DNA of 64,000 nt, taken from assembly GCF_004340945.1 (NCBI RefSeq), contig NZ_SLYD01000005.1:62001-126000 (forward strand), given 5' to 3'. Below the pieces are notes generated by a model. It worked only from the letters and a program-made list of their open reading frames with translations. It ran no database searches and was not told where the DNA came from. Source of the DNA: Sphingomonas sp. PP-F2F-A104-K0414. GTDB taxonomy: Bacteria; Pseudomonadota; Alphaproteobacteria; Sphingomonadales; Sphingomonadaceae. This document shows, piece by piece, positions 52,087-60,986 of this stretch. Both the position numbers and the translations under genes were made by a program. Numbering within the stretch: the first letter of the stretch is position 1; every line of letters begins with the position of its first letter.

Positions 52087-53577
52087 ATGAGCGCGCGGGA
52101 AGCCTTGGCCGAAGGGCGCCCCGCGCTCGTCTGGCGTCGTCAGGTCGCCGATACCGAAACCCCGGTCGCAGCCGCGCTGAAGCTGATCGAGCCGGGGCGT
52201 GGCGACTTCCTGCTCGAATCGGTCGAGGGCGGCGAGATCCGCGGCCGTCACAGCCTGATCGGCCTCGCGCCCGACCTGCTGTTCCGCGCGCATGGCCACA
52301 GCGCCGAGATCAACCGTCATTGGGCGACCGATCGCGAGACGTTCGAGCCGTGCCCGGTGCCGACCCTCGATGCGTTTCGCGCACTGGTCGCCGAATGCCG
52401 CGCAGAGGTTCCCGCCGAACTGCCCCGCGCGCTCGCCTGCCTCGTCGGCTATTTCGGCTATGAGACGATCGGCCTGGTCGAGACGCTACCGCAACCGCCG
52501 GTCGACCCGCTCGGCCTGCCCGACATGATCTTCGTGCGGCCGACCGTGGTGCTCGTATTCGATCGCCTGACCGACGCGCTGTACCTCGTCGCACCCGCCT
52601 GGCCCGATCCGTCGCGCAATGCCGAAGTGATCGTGACCGAGGCCGAAGAGCGACTAGATGCGGTTGCCGCGAAGCTGGCCAGCACGCCCGTCCCCGCCCC
52701 GATCCGCGCCGACGTCGCCGAGCCTGTCTACACGCCTGCGCTACCCGAAGGCCGCTACGGCGAGATGGTCGCCACCGCAAAGGACTATATCCTCGCCGGC
52801 GACATCTTCCAGGTCGTGCTCGCGCAGCGTTTCAGCACGCCGTTCGCGCTCCCTCCGTTCGAGCTCTACCGTTCGCTAAGGCGCATCAACCCTTCGCCGT
52901 TCCTCTATCATCTCGACCTGCCCGGCTTCGCGCTGATCGGCTCGAGCCCCGAGATTCTTGTCCGCGTCCGCGACGACGAAGTAACGATCCGCCCGATCGC
53001 CGGCACGCGCCCCCGCGGCAAGTCCGCCGCCGAGGACGAGGCAAACCGCGTCAGCCTGCTCGCCGACCCCAAGGAGCGCGCCGAACACCTGATGCTGCTC
53101 GATCTGGGACGTAACGACGTCGGCCGTGCCGCGGCGCCGGGGTCGGTGAAGGTAACCGCCAGCTACGGCGTGGAATTCTACAGCCACGTCATGCACATCG
53201 TCTCGAACGTCGTCGGCACGCTGTCCCCCGACAAGGACGCGCTCGACGCGCTGTTCGCCGGCTTCCCGGCCGGGACGGTCAGCGGCGCACCAAAAGTCCG
53301 CGCCTGCCAGATCATCGCCGAGTTGGAACCCGAACGCCGCGGGGCCTATGCCGGCGGGGTCGGCTATTTCTCGCCCGACGGCTCGATGGATTCGTGCATC
53401 GTGCTGCGGACGGCGGTGGTGAAGGACGGCACGATCCACGTCCAGGCTGGCGCCGGCATCGTTGCCGATAGCGTCCCCGAATACGAGCAGCGCGAGTGCG
53501 AGGCCAAGGCCGGGGCGATCCTGGCAGCAGCGCGAGAAGCGGTCAGCCGGGCTAAGGCACCGGGCTTCGGTCAGTAA
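52087..53577 (+). CDS. trpE: Anthranilate synthase component I
   Basis: A 496-residue chorismate-utilising enzyme that makes anthranilate from chorismate with ammonia from TrpG. Seen: N-terminal domain with GRHSLIGLAPD, catalytic domain with FQVVLAQRFS, RPIAGTRPRGKSA, HLMLLDLGRNDVGR and GTVSGAPKVRACQII. ATG 52087 is 5 bases after ppiD; the frame continues upstream but overlaps ppiD. The feedback region LLESVEGG resembles the tryptophan-binding LLES motif, so inhibition by tryptophan is likely. Separated from trpG by an opposite-strand gene. Confidence 0.97.
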   Translation: MSAREALAEGRPALVWRRQVADTETPVAAALKLIEPGRGDFLLESVEGGEIRGRHSLIGLAPDLLFRAHGHSAEINRHWATDRETFEPCPVPTLDAFRALVAECRAEVPAELPRALACLVGYFGYETIGLVETLPQPPVDPLGLPDMIFVRPTVVLVFDRLTDALYLVAPAWPDPSRNAEVIVTEAEERLDAVAAKLASTPVPAPIRADVAEPVYTPALPEGRYGEMVATAKDYILAGDIFQVVLAQRFSTPFALPPFELYRSLRRINPSPFLYHLDLPGFALIGSSPEILVRVRDDEVTIRPIAGTRPRGKSAAEDEANRVSLLADPKERAEHLMLLDLGRNDVGRAAAPGSVKVTASYGVEFYSHVMHIVSNVVGTLSPDKDALDALFAGFPAGTVSGAPKVRACQIIAELEPERRGAYAGGVGYFSPDGSMDSCIVLRTAVVKDGTIHVQAGAGIVADSVPEYEQRECEAKAGAILAAAREAVSRAKAPGFGQ

Positions 53578-53603
53578 TCCGGCTTAATAAAGAATCATAA
53601 AGA

Positions 53604-53661
53604 ATGTTTCCCCGCGAAGGCGAGGACCCAGACTGGGCTCCCGCCTTCGCGGGAGAACAAG
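53604..53661. repeat. Intergenic palindromic repeat, type GTTTCCCCGCGAAGGCGAGGA
   Basis: A 58-base inverted repeat, GTTTCCCCGCGAAGGCGAGG with the inverse ending CGCGGGAGAACAAGG. Same family as 31021, 42305 and 58295. It lies between the trpE stop and the stop of the convergent gene at 53686. Confidence 0.88.
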
Positions 53662-53685
53662 GTCATTTGCCCTACCCTGTTTTGC

Positions 53686-54090
53686 TTACGGCGTGGTCGT
53701 CGTCTCGCTAGCCGGCGCCCGACGCTCCTGTGCATAGGCATTGTTCCGTGCTAGGAAGCAGCCCGACTGGCCGCCCGTCCCGACCGCCGAACACGTATCC
53801 GGCAACCCGCCAGCCACGCGCCCAAGCTGGTCCATCGACGCGGCACGGTTCACCCAGCTTTGGTTCTGCGCCGCGATCGGCTTATCGTCGCGCAGCGCCT
53901 TCGGAATGCGATAGGGCTGATCGAGCGTCGAGCACACCACCACCTCGCCGTTGGTCGACGGCGGACACTTCTGATCACCGGTCAGCGTAACGCTGCGGAT
54001 GCGCTGCGGTGGCGAGGCGACCTGAGCATCCTGCGCGAACGCCATTGTGGGAAGTGCAATCAGTGCGGCAAGGACGACGGTACGAAACAT
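53686..54090 (-). CDS. Small exported protein with conserved cysteines, unknown function
   Basis: A 134-residue protein with signal peptide (residues 1-19, LPTMAFAQ). Mature part has four Cys (KCPPSTNGEVVVCSTLDQ, DTCSAVGTGGQSGCFLARN), probably two disulfides. Motifs such as QPYRIPKALRD recur in sphingomonad proteins that I recall only as hypothetical. It lies antisense between trpE and trpG, splitting the trp genes. A start at ATG 54090 fits with GGAG-rich sequence upstream (AAGGAGCC). Function unknown. Confidence 0.82.
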   Translation of the reverse strand: MFRTVVLAALIALPTMAFAQDAQVASPPQRIRSVTLTGDQKCPPSTNGEVVVCSTLDQPYRIPKALRDDKPIAAQNQSWVNRAASMDQLGRVAGGLPDTCSAVGTGGQSGCFLARNNAYAQERRAPASETTTTP

Positions 54091-54287
54091 GGATCAGGCT
54101 CCTTTGAACGAATAACGTCCGTCACACGGCATTGCTCCGCACTGAATGAATGCCTGCGCTGCTTCCGCCATATAGGGGTCGCTCCGACCGATCGCGACCC
54201 GCCCGCGACGAAATCGCGATGACCCGGCACGACCGCAGCCCGACGCGGGCATATTGCACCGGGCCCCGCTTAGGCTATGGCGGCGCC

Positions 54288-54971
54288 ATGATCCTCGTCG
54301 TCGACAATTACGACAGCTTCACCTGGAACCTCGTCCATTACCTCATGGAACTGGGTGCCGAGGTCGAAGTCGTCCGCAACGATGCGATCTCCGCCGGGCA
54401 GGCTCTGTCGTCGGGCGCGGACGCGTTCCTCATTTCCCCCGGCCCCTGCACGCCGACCGAGGCGGGCGTAAGCCTCGACCTGGTCGCCGCCTGCGCGGAT
54501 GCCGGCAAGCCGCTGCTTGGCGTATGCCTCGGCCACCAGGCGATCGGCCAGCATTTCGGCGGCAAGGTCGAGCGCGGCGGCCTGATGCACGGCAAGACCT
54601 CGCCCGTCGTCCACGACGATACCGGGCTGTACGCCGGGCTGCCCTCGCCGTTCATCGCCACGCGCTATCATTCGCTGATCGTCAACGCGGTTCCCGACAC
54701 GCTGGTGGTGAACGCGACCGCGCAGGACGGCACGGTGATGGGCTTCCGCCACGAGACGCTGCCGATCCACGGCGTGCAGTTCCACCCGGAAAGCATCGCT
54801 ACCGAACACGGCCACGAAATGCTGGCCAACTTCCTCAAGATGGCGAACATCCCCCACCAACTCCCCTCCCGCCTCCGGAAGGGGTCGGGGGAGGGCAGCG
54901 CCGCACCCACGACCTTGGCTGGACAGAAAGCCCCTCCCCTGCCCCCTCCCGCAAGCGGGAGGGGAATGTGA
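54288..54971 (+). CDS. trpG: Anthranilate synthase component II (glutamine amidotransferase), with extended C-terminus
   Basis: A 227-residue class I amidotransferase that supplies ammonia to TrpE. N-terminal [16 protein letters not shown], the oxyanion/nucleophile elbow [15 protein letters not shown], and the His/Glu dyad in [14 protein letters not shown]. The usual family length is about 195; the core ends near residue 192 ([12 protein letters not shown]), and the last 35 residues ([13 protein letters not shown]...) come from an inserted repeat element. The ATG at 54288 begins [11 protein letters not shown]. The stop overlaps the trpD start (GTGA). The extra tail has no recognised role. Confidence 0.96.
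   Translation: MILVVDNYDSFTWNLVHYLMELGAEVEVVRNDAISAGQALSSGADAFLISPGPCTPTEAGVSLDLVAACADAGKPLLGVCLGHQAIGQHFGGKVERGGLMHGKTSPVVHDDTGLYAGLPSPFIATRYHSLIVNAVPDTLVVNATAQDGTVMGFRHETLPIHGVQFHPESIATEHGHEMLANFLKMANIPHQLPSRLRKGSGEGSAAPTTLAGQKAPPLPPPASGRGM
54861..54964. repeat. Palindromic repeat element overlapping the 3' end of trpG
   Basis: CTCCCCTCCCGCCTCCGGAAG at the left and CCCTCCCGCAAGCGGGAGGGG at the right are hairpins separated by about 45 bases. The whole element is read as TrpG residues about 193-227, and its last bases precede the trpD start. It is a distinct type, with relatives not seen elsewhere in the window. Confidence 0.8.
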
Positions 54972-55960
54972 CCACCACCACGCTCCTGCCGGACCCCAGC
55001 TCCCCCCTCTCGCGCGAGTCCGCCCGAGAAGCGTTCGCCGACATCCTCGACGCCCGCGCGAGCGACGACGCGATCGCCACCTTCCTCACCGACCTCGCGA
55101 CCCGCGGCGAAACCAGCATCGAGATCGCCGAAGCCGCGCGCGCACTCCGCAACCGGATGATCCCGATCGACGCCCCCGCCGGCGCGATCGACGTCTGCGG
55201 CACCGGCGGCGACGGCCACCACACCTTGAACGTCTCGACCGCCGTAGCGCTCGTCGTCGCGGCGACCGGCGTGCCCGTCGCCAAGCACGGCAACCGCGCC
55301 GCCTCCAGCAAGGCCGGCGCCGCCGACACGCTGGAAGTCCTCGGCCTCGACATGGACCGCGCCGGCGCCACCGCCGAGGCAAGCCTGAACGAGATCGGCA
55401 TCGCCTTCCTGTTCGCCGCCAACCACCACCCGGCGATGAAGCGCATCACCCCGATCCGCCAACGCATCGGCAAGCGTACGATCTTCAACCTGATGGGCCC
55501 GCTCGCCAACCCGGCCGGCACCACCCGCCAGCTCATCGGCATCGCCCGCCCCGACTACGTCACGCTCTACGCCGAAGCGCTCGAACAGCTCGGCACCGAA
55601 GCCGCGCTCGTCGTCTCGGGCGAAGAAGGCCTCGACGAACTGTCGGGCGCCGGCCCCAGCATCGTCGCCTCGGTCGGCACCGTAACGCTGCCCGCTAAAG
55701 TCGCCCCCGAAGACGCCGGCCTCACCCGCCACGCCATCACCGACATCCGCGGCGGCGACGCGCACCACAACGCCGACGCGCTCCGCCGCCTGCTCAAGGG
55801 CGAGACCGGCGCCTACCGTGACGCCGTCCTGCTCAACGCCGCCGCCGCCTTGATGGTCGCCGGCACCGTCCCCAATCTTGTCGACGGCGCGGCCAAAGCC
55901 GCCGCCGCCCTCGACACCGGCAGCGCAGACGCGCTGCTCGCCCGCTGGATCGCCTACTGA
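54968..55960 (+). CDS. trpD: Anthranilate phosphoribosyltransferase
   Basis: A 330-residue enzyme joining anthranilate and PRPP to make phosphoribosylanthranilate. The PRPP-binding [17 protein letters not shown] is at about residue 75-92 and [18 protein letters not shown] follows; [14 protein letters not shown] is near 160. I start at GTG 54968, overlapping the trpG stop; the frame is open upstream but lies inside trpG. Gap to trpC is 1 base. Confidence 0.97.
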   Translation: MTTTTLLPDPSSPLSRESAREAFADILDARASDDAIATFLTDLATRGETSIEIAEAARALRNRMIPIDAPAGAIDVCGTGGDGHHTLNVSTAVALVVAATGVPVAKHGNRAASSKAGAADTLEVLGLDMDRAGATAEASLNEIGIAFLFAANHHPAMKRITPIRQRIGKRTIFNLMGPLANPAGTTRQLIGIARPDYVTLYAEALEQLGTEAALVVSGEEGLDELSGAGPSIVASVGTVTLPAKVAPEDAGLTRHAITDIRGGDAHHNADALRRLLKGETGAYRDAVLLNAAAALMVAGTVPNLVDGAAKAAAALDTGSADALLARWIAY

Positions 55961-55961
55961 C

Positions 55962-56753
55962 ATGACCATGCTCGACCGTATCCTCGAGACCAAGCGCGCC
56001 GAAGTTGCCGCGCGCAAGGCCACGACCTCGCTCGCCGACATCGACGCCGGCATCGCCCGCATGTCGAAGCCTCGCGGCTTCCGCGCCGCGCTCGACGCGA
56101 AGAAGGGCGACGCCAAGACCGGCTACGCGCTGGTCGCCGAGGTCAAGAAAGCCAGCCCCTCGAAAGGCCTGATCCGCGCCGACTTCGATCCCGTCGCCCA
56201 CGCCCGCGCCTATGAAGCCGGAGGCGCCGCCTGCCTCTCGGTGCTGACCGACGAAAAGTGGTTCCAGGGCTGCGACGCCTATCTGACCGCGGCCCGCGAC
56301 GCCGTCTCCATTCCCGTCCTGCGGAAGGACTTCATGGTCGACCCGTGGCAGTCGACCGAAGCGCGCGCGATCGGCGCCGACTGCATCCTGATCATCGTCG
56401 CCGCGCTCGACGACATCCAGATGGCCGAGATCGAGGCCTCCGCGCTCGAATGCGGCATGGACGTGTTGGTCGAGGTCCACGACGCGCACGAGATGGAGCG
56501 CGCGCTGCGGCTCAAGTCGCGCCTGATCGGCGTCAACAACCGCGACCTGCGCGACTTCTCGGTCGACTTCCAGCGGACCTACGACCTCGTCGGCAAGGCG
56601 CCCAAGGACTGCACCTTCGTCGCCGAAAGCGGCCTGACGACCCGCGCGGAACTCGACGCGATGGCCGAACACGACATCCACTGCTTCCTGATCGGCGAAG
56701 CACTCATGCGCCAGGACGACGTCGAAGCCGCTACTCGGGCGCTCGTCGGATGA
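55962..56753 (+). CDS. trpC: Indole-3-glycerol-phosphate synthase
   Basis: A 263-residue TIM-barrel enzyme that closes the pyrrole ring of indole. Catalytic landmarks: [72 protein letters not shown] and [11 protein letters not shown]. Stand-alone trpC, not fused to trpF. Translational coupling on both sides: one base after the trpD stop and ATGA overlap with moaC. Confidence 0.97.
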   Translation: MTMLDRILETKRAEVAARKATTSLADIDAGIARMSKPRGFRAALDAKKGDAKTGYALVAEVKKASPSKGLIRADFDPVAHARAYEAGGAACLSVLTDEKWFQGCDAYLTAARDAVSIPVLRKDFMVDPWQSTEARAIGADCILIIVAALDDIQMAEIEASALECGMDVLVEVHDAHEMERALRLKSRLIGVNNRDLRDFSVDFQRTYDLVGKAPKDCTFVAESGLTTRAELDAMAEHDIHCFLIGEALMRQDDVEAATRALVG

Positions 56754-57217
56754 CCGGCCTGACCCACATCGACGAAGCCGGCGCGGCAAGAATGGTCGAC
56801 GTCGGCGGCAAGGCGGTCACCGCCCGCGAAGCCGTCGCCTCCGGCCGCATCACCATGTCCGCCGAAGCCGCCGCAGCGATCGGCGCCGGCACCGCGAAGA
56901 AGGGCGACGTCCTCGCCGTCGCGCGGGTCGCCGGCATCATGGCCGCCAAGCGCACCAGCGACCTCATCCCCCTCTGCCACCCGCTCCCGCTTACCAAGGT
57001 GGAGATCGAACTCGTGGTGGACGAAACCGGCGTAACCGCCACCGCCACCGCCTCGACCGAAGGCAAGACCGGCGTCGAAATGGAAGCCCTGACGGCGGCC
57101 ACCGTAACGCTCCTGACGATCTACGACATGGCCAAAGCGATCGACAAGACAATGGTCCTCACGGACATCCGCGTCCGCGCCAAGAGCGGCGGCAAATCCG
57201 GCAACTGGACCGCTTGA
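56750..57217 (+). CDS. moaC: Cyclic pyranopterin monophosphate synthase MoaC
   Basis: A 155-residue enzyme that makes cyclic pyranopterin monophosphate with MoaA, the first committed step of molybdenum cofactor synthesis. The conserved [19 protein letters not shown], the lysine region ([14 protein letters not shown]) and the C-terminal [11 protein letters not shown] are all present. It shares the ATGA with trpC, an operon arrangement known in sphingomonads and Caulobacter. moeA lies 1.4 kb further on, beyond tonB on the other strand. Confidence 0.97.
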   Translation: MTGLTHIDEAGAARMVDVGGKAVTAREAVASGRITMSAEAAAAIGAGTAKKGDVLAVARVAGIMAAKRTSDLIPLCHPLPLTKVEIELVVDETGVTATATASTEGKTGVEMEALTAATVTLLTIYDMAKAIDKTMVLTDIRVRAKSGGKSGNWTA

Positions 57218-57222
57218 AAGAA

Positions 57223-57275
57223 CCCTCTCCCCAACGGGGAGAGGGAAAGCCGCCAAAGGCGGCGAGGGTGAGGGC
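57223..57275. repeat. Hairpin element after moaC
   Basis: CCCTCTCCCCAACGGGGAGA and GGG, then GCCGCCAAAGGCGGC and GAGGGTGAGGG: two hairpins in a row, the first 8-bp stem with a small loop. It lies between convergent moaC and tonB and may serve as terminator for both. Confidence 0.7.
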
Positions 57276-57306
57276 AAGCCAAGCAAAGCGCGCCTAGCCT
57301 GAGACT

Positions 57307-58047
57307 TCAATCCCCATCCATAGACCAGTCGTGGCTTTCCACGATCGTAGACTCCACCGGCCGCCCCGCCGCATCGAGCGACGGATCATACCGAAACCGC
57401 TGCTCGATCAACCGACACGTCAAATTATCCAGCACCCGGCTCCCGCTCGACCGGGTCACGCGGCACCCCGACACCCGCCCATTGGTTTCGACCAAGTACC
57501 GCACATACACCCGCCCTCGGATCCCGGTCTCGGCGGCCTCCCGCGGATAATCCGAATCCCGCAACCGCCCGCTACGCCACTCCGGCGGCGTCTCCTCGCC
57601 CCCGCCGCCATCGCCGTCGCCATATCCCCCACTCCCGGTGCCATTCCCGACTCCGCCACTTCCGGTCCCCGGCCCGCGAATATCCGAAGCCCCCGCCGTA
57701 GCCTGCGCCCCCACGCCAGCCTTCTCCGCGACCACGACAGGCGGCGGCACCACAACCGGCACCACTGGCTTTGGCGCCACCACCTCGGTAGCCTTCGACT
57801 TCAAATTAGGCGGCGACGCAGCCCCCTCCGGCTTGCGACTAGGCGAAGGCCGAGGCCTCACCTTCTCCTCGGGCGGCGGTGGCGGAGGCGGCGCCGCATC
57901 GAACACCTTCAACGCATCGCTCACCGCCGCCGGCATCGGCACCACCAGCCCGTTGAGCAGCGCATAACCCAGCACCCCCGGCAACACGACAGCACCCACC
58001 GCCGCCCCGATCCTGTCTCTCGCCCGAGGCTGATTCCGTGTCATCAT
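57307..58047 (-). CDS. Energy transducer TonB
   Basis: A 246-residue TonB: N-terminal cytoplasmic stretch, one membrane segment (about 18-40, VGAVVLPGVLGYALLNGLVV), a Pro-rich periplasmic linker (FDAAPPPPPPPEEKVRPRPS), a Gly-rich stretch, and a C-terminal domain whose YPREAAETGIRGRVYVRYLV is typical. It should pass proton-motive force to outer-membrane receptors such as the one at 12778. ExbB and ExbD are not adjacent. Start at ATG 58047 (or 58044) is a choice; longer frame sequence runs into the repeat region. Confidence 0.88.
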   Translation of the reverse strand: MMTRNQPRARDRIGAAVGAVVLPGVLGYALLNGLVVPMPAAVSDALKVFDAAPPPPPPPEEKVRPRPSPSRKPEGAASPPNLKSKATEVVAPKPVVPVVVPPPVVVAEKAGVGAQATAGASDIRGPGTGSGGVGNGTGSGGYGDGDGGGGEETPPEWRSGRLRDSDYPREAAETGIRGRVYVRYLVETNGRVSGCRVTRSSGSRVLDNLTCRLIEQRFRYDPSLDAAGRPVESTIVESHDWSMDGD

Positions 58048-58205
58048 GCTGATCTGGTGTCTCTTTCCCCCAAACAAAGCCCCGCAAAGGATGAACCCGC
58101 GCTGGCTAGAGGTTCGAAGGGCGCGAAGGCGATCACCCGCATCCACTCGCCGACCCGAAAGAAAGCAGCGGCACCAACCTACCAGCACCACCCCAGCGAA
58201 CTGGC

Positions 58206-58259
58206 TCCACCCCGGCGAACGAGCACCCCCCCGGCGAAGGCCGGGGTCCAATTGGGAAG
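58206..58259. repeat. Partial palindromic repeat, type CCCCGGCGAAGGCCGGGG
   Basis: Half copy of the 21156 family (CCCCCGGCGAAGGCCGGGGT then CCAATTGGG). The right arm is missing. It lies in the 548-base gap between tonB and moeA; the rest of that gap, apart from the next element, shows no gene and no clear signal. Confidence 0.75.
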
Positions 58260-58294
58260 GCCAGCATTATAGCAACCGCCCTCCGCCCAACCCC

Positions 58295-58350
58295 TGTTTC
58301 CCCGCGAAGGCGGGGACCCAGTCTGGGCTCCCGCCTTCGCGGGAGAACAA
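58295..58350. repeat. Intergenic palindromic repeat, type GTTTCCCCGCGAAGGCGGGGA
   Basis: A 56-base inverted repeat, TGTTTCCCCGCGAAGGCGGG with the inverse ending GCGGGAGAACAAG. Same family as 31021, 42305 and 53604. Confidence 0.9.
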
Positions 58351-58595
58351 GTAGGCAGTAGCGAACGTTCGATATCGGTCGACATGGTCAACCAAGACGC
58401 CGTCACAGGGGGCCGCCATCGCTCTGCCCGCCAAGCCAACAACGCCTGTCCTACACACCAAACCCATGGCAGAGCGCGGAACATACCCGCGCACCCCGCG
58501 CTTCTCATCTACCAAACACAAACCGCCAAACCGCTCCCAGCGTCTACACTTCCTATACTTCACTTTTCAGAACCGCCCAAAAACAGAGCCTTAGC
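58351..58595. other. Intergenic region before moeA, no gene seen
   Basis: About 245 bases with a CA-rich, lower-GC right half. I find no ribosome site, no long hairpin and no consensus SOS or EcfG sequence. It must hold the promoter of moeA unless that gene is transcribed from further upstream. Confidence 0.4.
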
Positions 58596-59777
58596 ATGAC
58601 CCTAGTCCCCGTCGCCGAAGCCCAGTCCCGCCTCTTCGCCATGGCCCCCCGCGTCGGCCACGAGACCGTGACGCTACGCGAAGCCGCCGGCCGCTGGGCC
58701 GCCGAGGACATTCTCGCCCGCCGCACGCAGCCCGCGGCGGACCTGTCGGCCATGGACGGCTACGCAATCCGTTACGCCGACCTCCCGGGCCCCTGGAAAG
58801 TCATCGGCGAAAGCGCCGCCGGCCGCCCCTTCGCAGGCAACGTCGCCTCCAACGAGGCCACCCGCATCTTCACCGGCGCCGCCATGCCCGACGGCGCGGA
58901 CACCGTCATGGTCCAAGAAGAAGCCGAGCGTGACGGCGAAACCCTGATCCTCGCCGGCGAAGGCCCGCCAACGCTCGGCCGCAACACCCGCCGCAAGGGC
59001 CTCGACTTCTCCACCGGCACCCGCCTGATCGCCGCCGGCGACCGCCTCAGCCCCGCGCGCATCGCCGTCGCCGCGACCGGCGGCCACGGCAGCCTCACCG
59101 TCAACCGCCGCGTCCGCGTCGCCGTCGCCGCCACCGGCGACGAACTCGTCCCCCCCGGCTCGACCACCGACGGCGTCGCGCTCCCCGAATCGAACGGCAT
59201 CATGCTCGCCGCGATGCTCGCAAACATGCCCGTCGACCTCATCGACCTCGGCATCCTGCCCGACAATCTCGAAGTCCTCCGCAAGGCCTTCGCCAGCGTT
59301 TATGCAGACCTGCTCGTCACCACCGGCGGCGCGTCGGTAGGCGACCACGACCTCGTCCGCCCCGCGATCGAAGCCGCCGGCGGCACCATAGATTTCTGGC
59401 GGATCGCGCTGCGCCCCGGCAAGCCGATGATGGCCGGCCGGATCGGCGAGATGATGGTGCTCGGCCTCCCCGGCAACCCGGTCTCCGCGTTCGTCACCGC
59501 AACGCTGTTCGTGAAGCCCGTCGTCGCGCACATGGCCGGCGCACGCGATCCGCTCCCCCACTCGACCCACGCGCTGCTCGGCGAAGACCTGCCCGCCAAC
59601 AACGCCCGCACCGACTATCTCCGCGCCGAACTGCGCGACGGCAAAGCCTACGCCTCGACGATCCAGGACAGCTCGATGTTGCTGACGCTGGCCCGCTCGA
59701 CCTGCCTGATCGTCCGCCCCGGCAACGCACCGGTTGCAAAGACAGGCGAATCGGCGGAAATCCTCGTGATCGTGTGA
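58596..59777 (+). CDS. moeA: Molybdopterin molybdotransferase MoeA
   Basis: A 393-residue enzyme inserting molybdate into adenylylated molybdopterin. Domain order fits: start with GHETVTLREAAGRW, LSAMDGYAIRY (conserved Asp), FTGAAMPDGADTVMVQEE, NTRRKGLDF, then the MoCF-like domain with VAATGDELV, TTGGASVGDHDL and GLPGNPVSAFV. Length like the family (about 400). Upstream of lexA in the same direction, 68 bases apart. Paired functionally with moaC at 56750. Confidence 0.96.
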   Translation: MTLVPVAEAQSRLFAMAPRVGHETVTLREAAGRWAAEDILARRTQPAADLSAMDGYAIRYADLPGPWKVIGESAAGRPFAGNVASNEATRIFTGAAMPDGADTVMVQEEAERDGETLILAGEGPPTLGRNTRRKGLDFSTGTRLIAAGDRLSPARIAVAATGGHGSLTVNRRVRVAVAATGDELVPPGSTTDGVALPESNGIMLAAMLANMPVDLIDLGILPDNLEVLRKAFASVYADLLVTTGGASVGDHDLVRPAIEAAGGTIDFWRIALRPGKPMMAGRIGEMMVLGLPGNPVSAFVTATLFVKPVVAHMAGARDPLPHSTHALLGEDLPANNARTDYLRAELRDGKAYASTIQDSSMLLTLARSTCLIVRPGNAPVAKTGESAEILVIV

Positions 59778-59803
59778 AGCGAGCGCTTGACGGCGTTAAT
59801 TAT

Positions 59804-59829
59804 GTTCCATAGAAGTTCCCAGTCTGTTC
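59804..59829 (+). promoter_or_regulatory. Tandem SOS boxes: GTTC-N7-GTTC-N7-GTTC
   Basis: GTTC occurs at 59804, 59815 and 59826, exactly 11 bases apart. The alphaproteobacterial LexA operator is the direct repeat GTTC-N7-GTTC, so two overlapping boxes are formed. They end 17 bases before the lexA ATG (59846), fit for autoregulation. Confidence 0.88.
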
Positions 59830-59845
59830 CGGACGGAGAACCGCC

Positions 59846-60517
59846 ATGCTCACGCGCAAGCAGCACGAACTCGTCTGCTTCATCAACGATCGCCTCAACG
59901 ATACCGGCGTCTCGCCGTCGTTCGAGGAGATGAAGGACGCCCTCGACCTCAAGTCGAAGTCGGGCGTCCACCGTCTGATCAGCGCGCTCGAGGAGCGCAA
60001 CTTCATCCGCCGCCTGCCAAACCGCGCGCGTGCACTCGAAGTGCTTCGCATGCCCGAGCGTGCCGAGAAAAAGGCGCCATCAAAGGCGTCGAACGTAAAG
60101 CCCGCGCCCGCTACCGCGCCACAGCCAGCGAACGACGTCGTCGAGATCCCCCTCCACGGCCGCATCGCCGCCGGCGTCCCGATCGAAGCGTTCGAAGGCA
60201 GCACGATGCTGGCCGTCCCCGCCGCACTGCTGGGTTCGGGTGAACACTATGCGCTCGAAGTCTCCGGCGACTCTATGGTCGAGGCCGGTATCCTAGACGG
60301 CGACTACGCCCTGATTCGCCGCACCGAGACCGCCCGAGACGGCGAGATCGTCGTCGCCCTGATCGAAGACAGCGAAGCCACCCTGAAATACTTCCGCCGC
60401 GAAGGCGCCATGGTCCGTCTCGACCCTGCAAACCGAGCCTACGATCCCCAACGCTACGCACCCGCCCAAGTCCGCGTCCAAGGCAAACTCTCCGGCATCC
60501 TCCGCCGCTACGACTGA
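59846..60517 (+). CDS. lexA: LexA SOS repressor
   Basis: A 223-residue transcription repressor that cleaves itself when RecA is activated by single-stranded DNA. N-terminal winged helix (residues 1-65, [17 protein letters not shown] with the recognition helix [18 protein letters not shown]). Cleavage bond Ala109-Gly110 (GRIAAGVP), active Ser143 (SGDSMVEAG) and Lys181 (EATLKYFRR). The hinge is longer and rich in Lys/Ala/Pro than in E. coli LexA, as in other alphaproteobacteria. It should control genes preceded by GTTC-N7-GTTC, here its own gene. Confidence 0.97.
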   Translation: MLTRKQHELVCFINDRLNDTGVSPSFEEMKDALDLKSKSGVHRLISALEERNFIRRLPNRARALEVLRMPERAEKKAPSKASNVKPAPATAPQPANDVVEIPLHGRIAAGVPIEAFEGSTMLAVPAALLGSGEHYALEVSGDSMVEAGILDGDYALIRRTETARDGEIVVALIEDSEATLKYFRREGAMVRLDPANRAYDPQRYAPAQVRVQGKLSGILRRYD

Positions 60518-60523
60518 ATGGCA

Positions 60524-60566
60524 GGGACCGGCCCGCGTCATCGCGACGCAGGCCGGTCCCGGTTTC
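60524..60566 (+). terminator. Rho-independent terminator after lexA
   Basis: A long stem GGGACCGGCC + GCGTC pairing with GACGC + GGCCGGTCCC (single-base bulges on both sides), loop of 5 bases, then GGTTTCGG. Starts 7 bases beyond the lexA stop. Confidence 0.85.
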
Positions 60567-60986
60567 GGTCGCTAAGAAAAAGCGACAGCTAGGCCGGTAA
60601 GCCATGTGCTTTTTCCTACCGGCAACAGCGACCGGTCTGTTCAGCAATCTAAGACGTGCAACACGCCGTCGGAGACATTTGGTCGACACCCCCAAATAAA
60701 CACCGCCAAGCGTACGGAAGACTCTCTCACCCTCGATGCACAGGCGCGATTTAGACTCAAACCCTCAATCTCTGCGCCTCTGCGCCTCTGCGCGAACATA
60801 TCGCCGCCAATCGCCCAGGTAGCGAAGGATTGGTTCGCGCGGAGACGCGGAGATGTGGTGTTTAGATTGGCCTCTATTTGACTTCATAGACCACCGAAAA
60901 ACCGACGTCGGCTTATCGTTCATGGAAGTGTGAATGTCTCCCAAATCGCATCACCTTCGCGCCTTTGCGCCTTCGCGTGAATATTT
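60567..60986. other. Intergenic region with GCGCCTCTGCGC-type repeats between lexA and comEC
   Basis: No gene is seen in these 420 bases. At 60769-60796 CTCTGCGCC is repeated three times (ending GCGCGAAC), and at 60832-60855 the inverse GGTTCGCGCGGAGACGCGGA follows. A third related unit is at 60953-60980 (CTTCGCGCCTTTGCGCCTTC). Such CTC/CTTTGCG strings are frequent intergenic repeats in many proteobacteria. The transcript from comEC (minus strand) would end here. Confidence 0.6.

Noticed and set aside
17687..58350. CRISPR array made of the repeated palindromes
   Set aside because: Copies are scattered over tens of kilobases, not regularly spaced, and no cas genes are seen.
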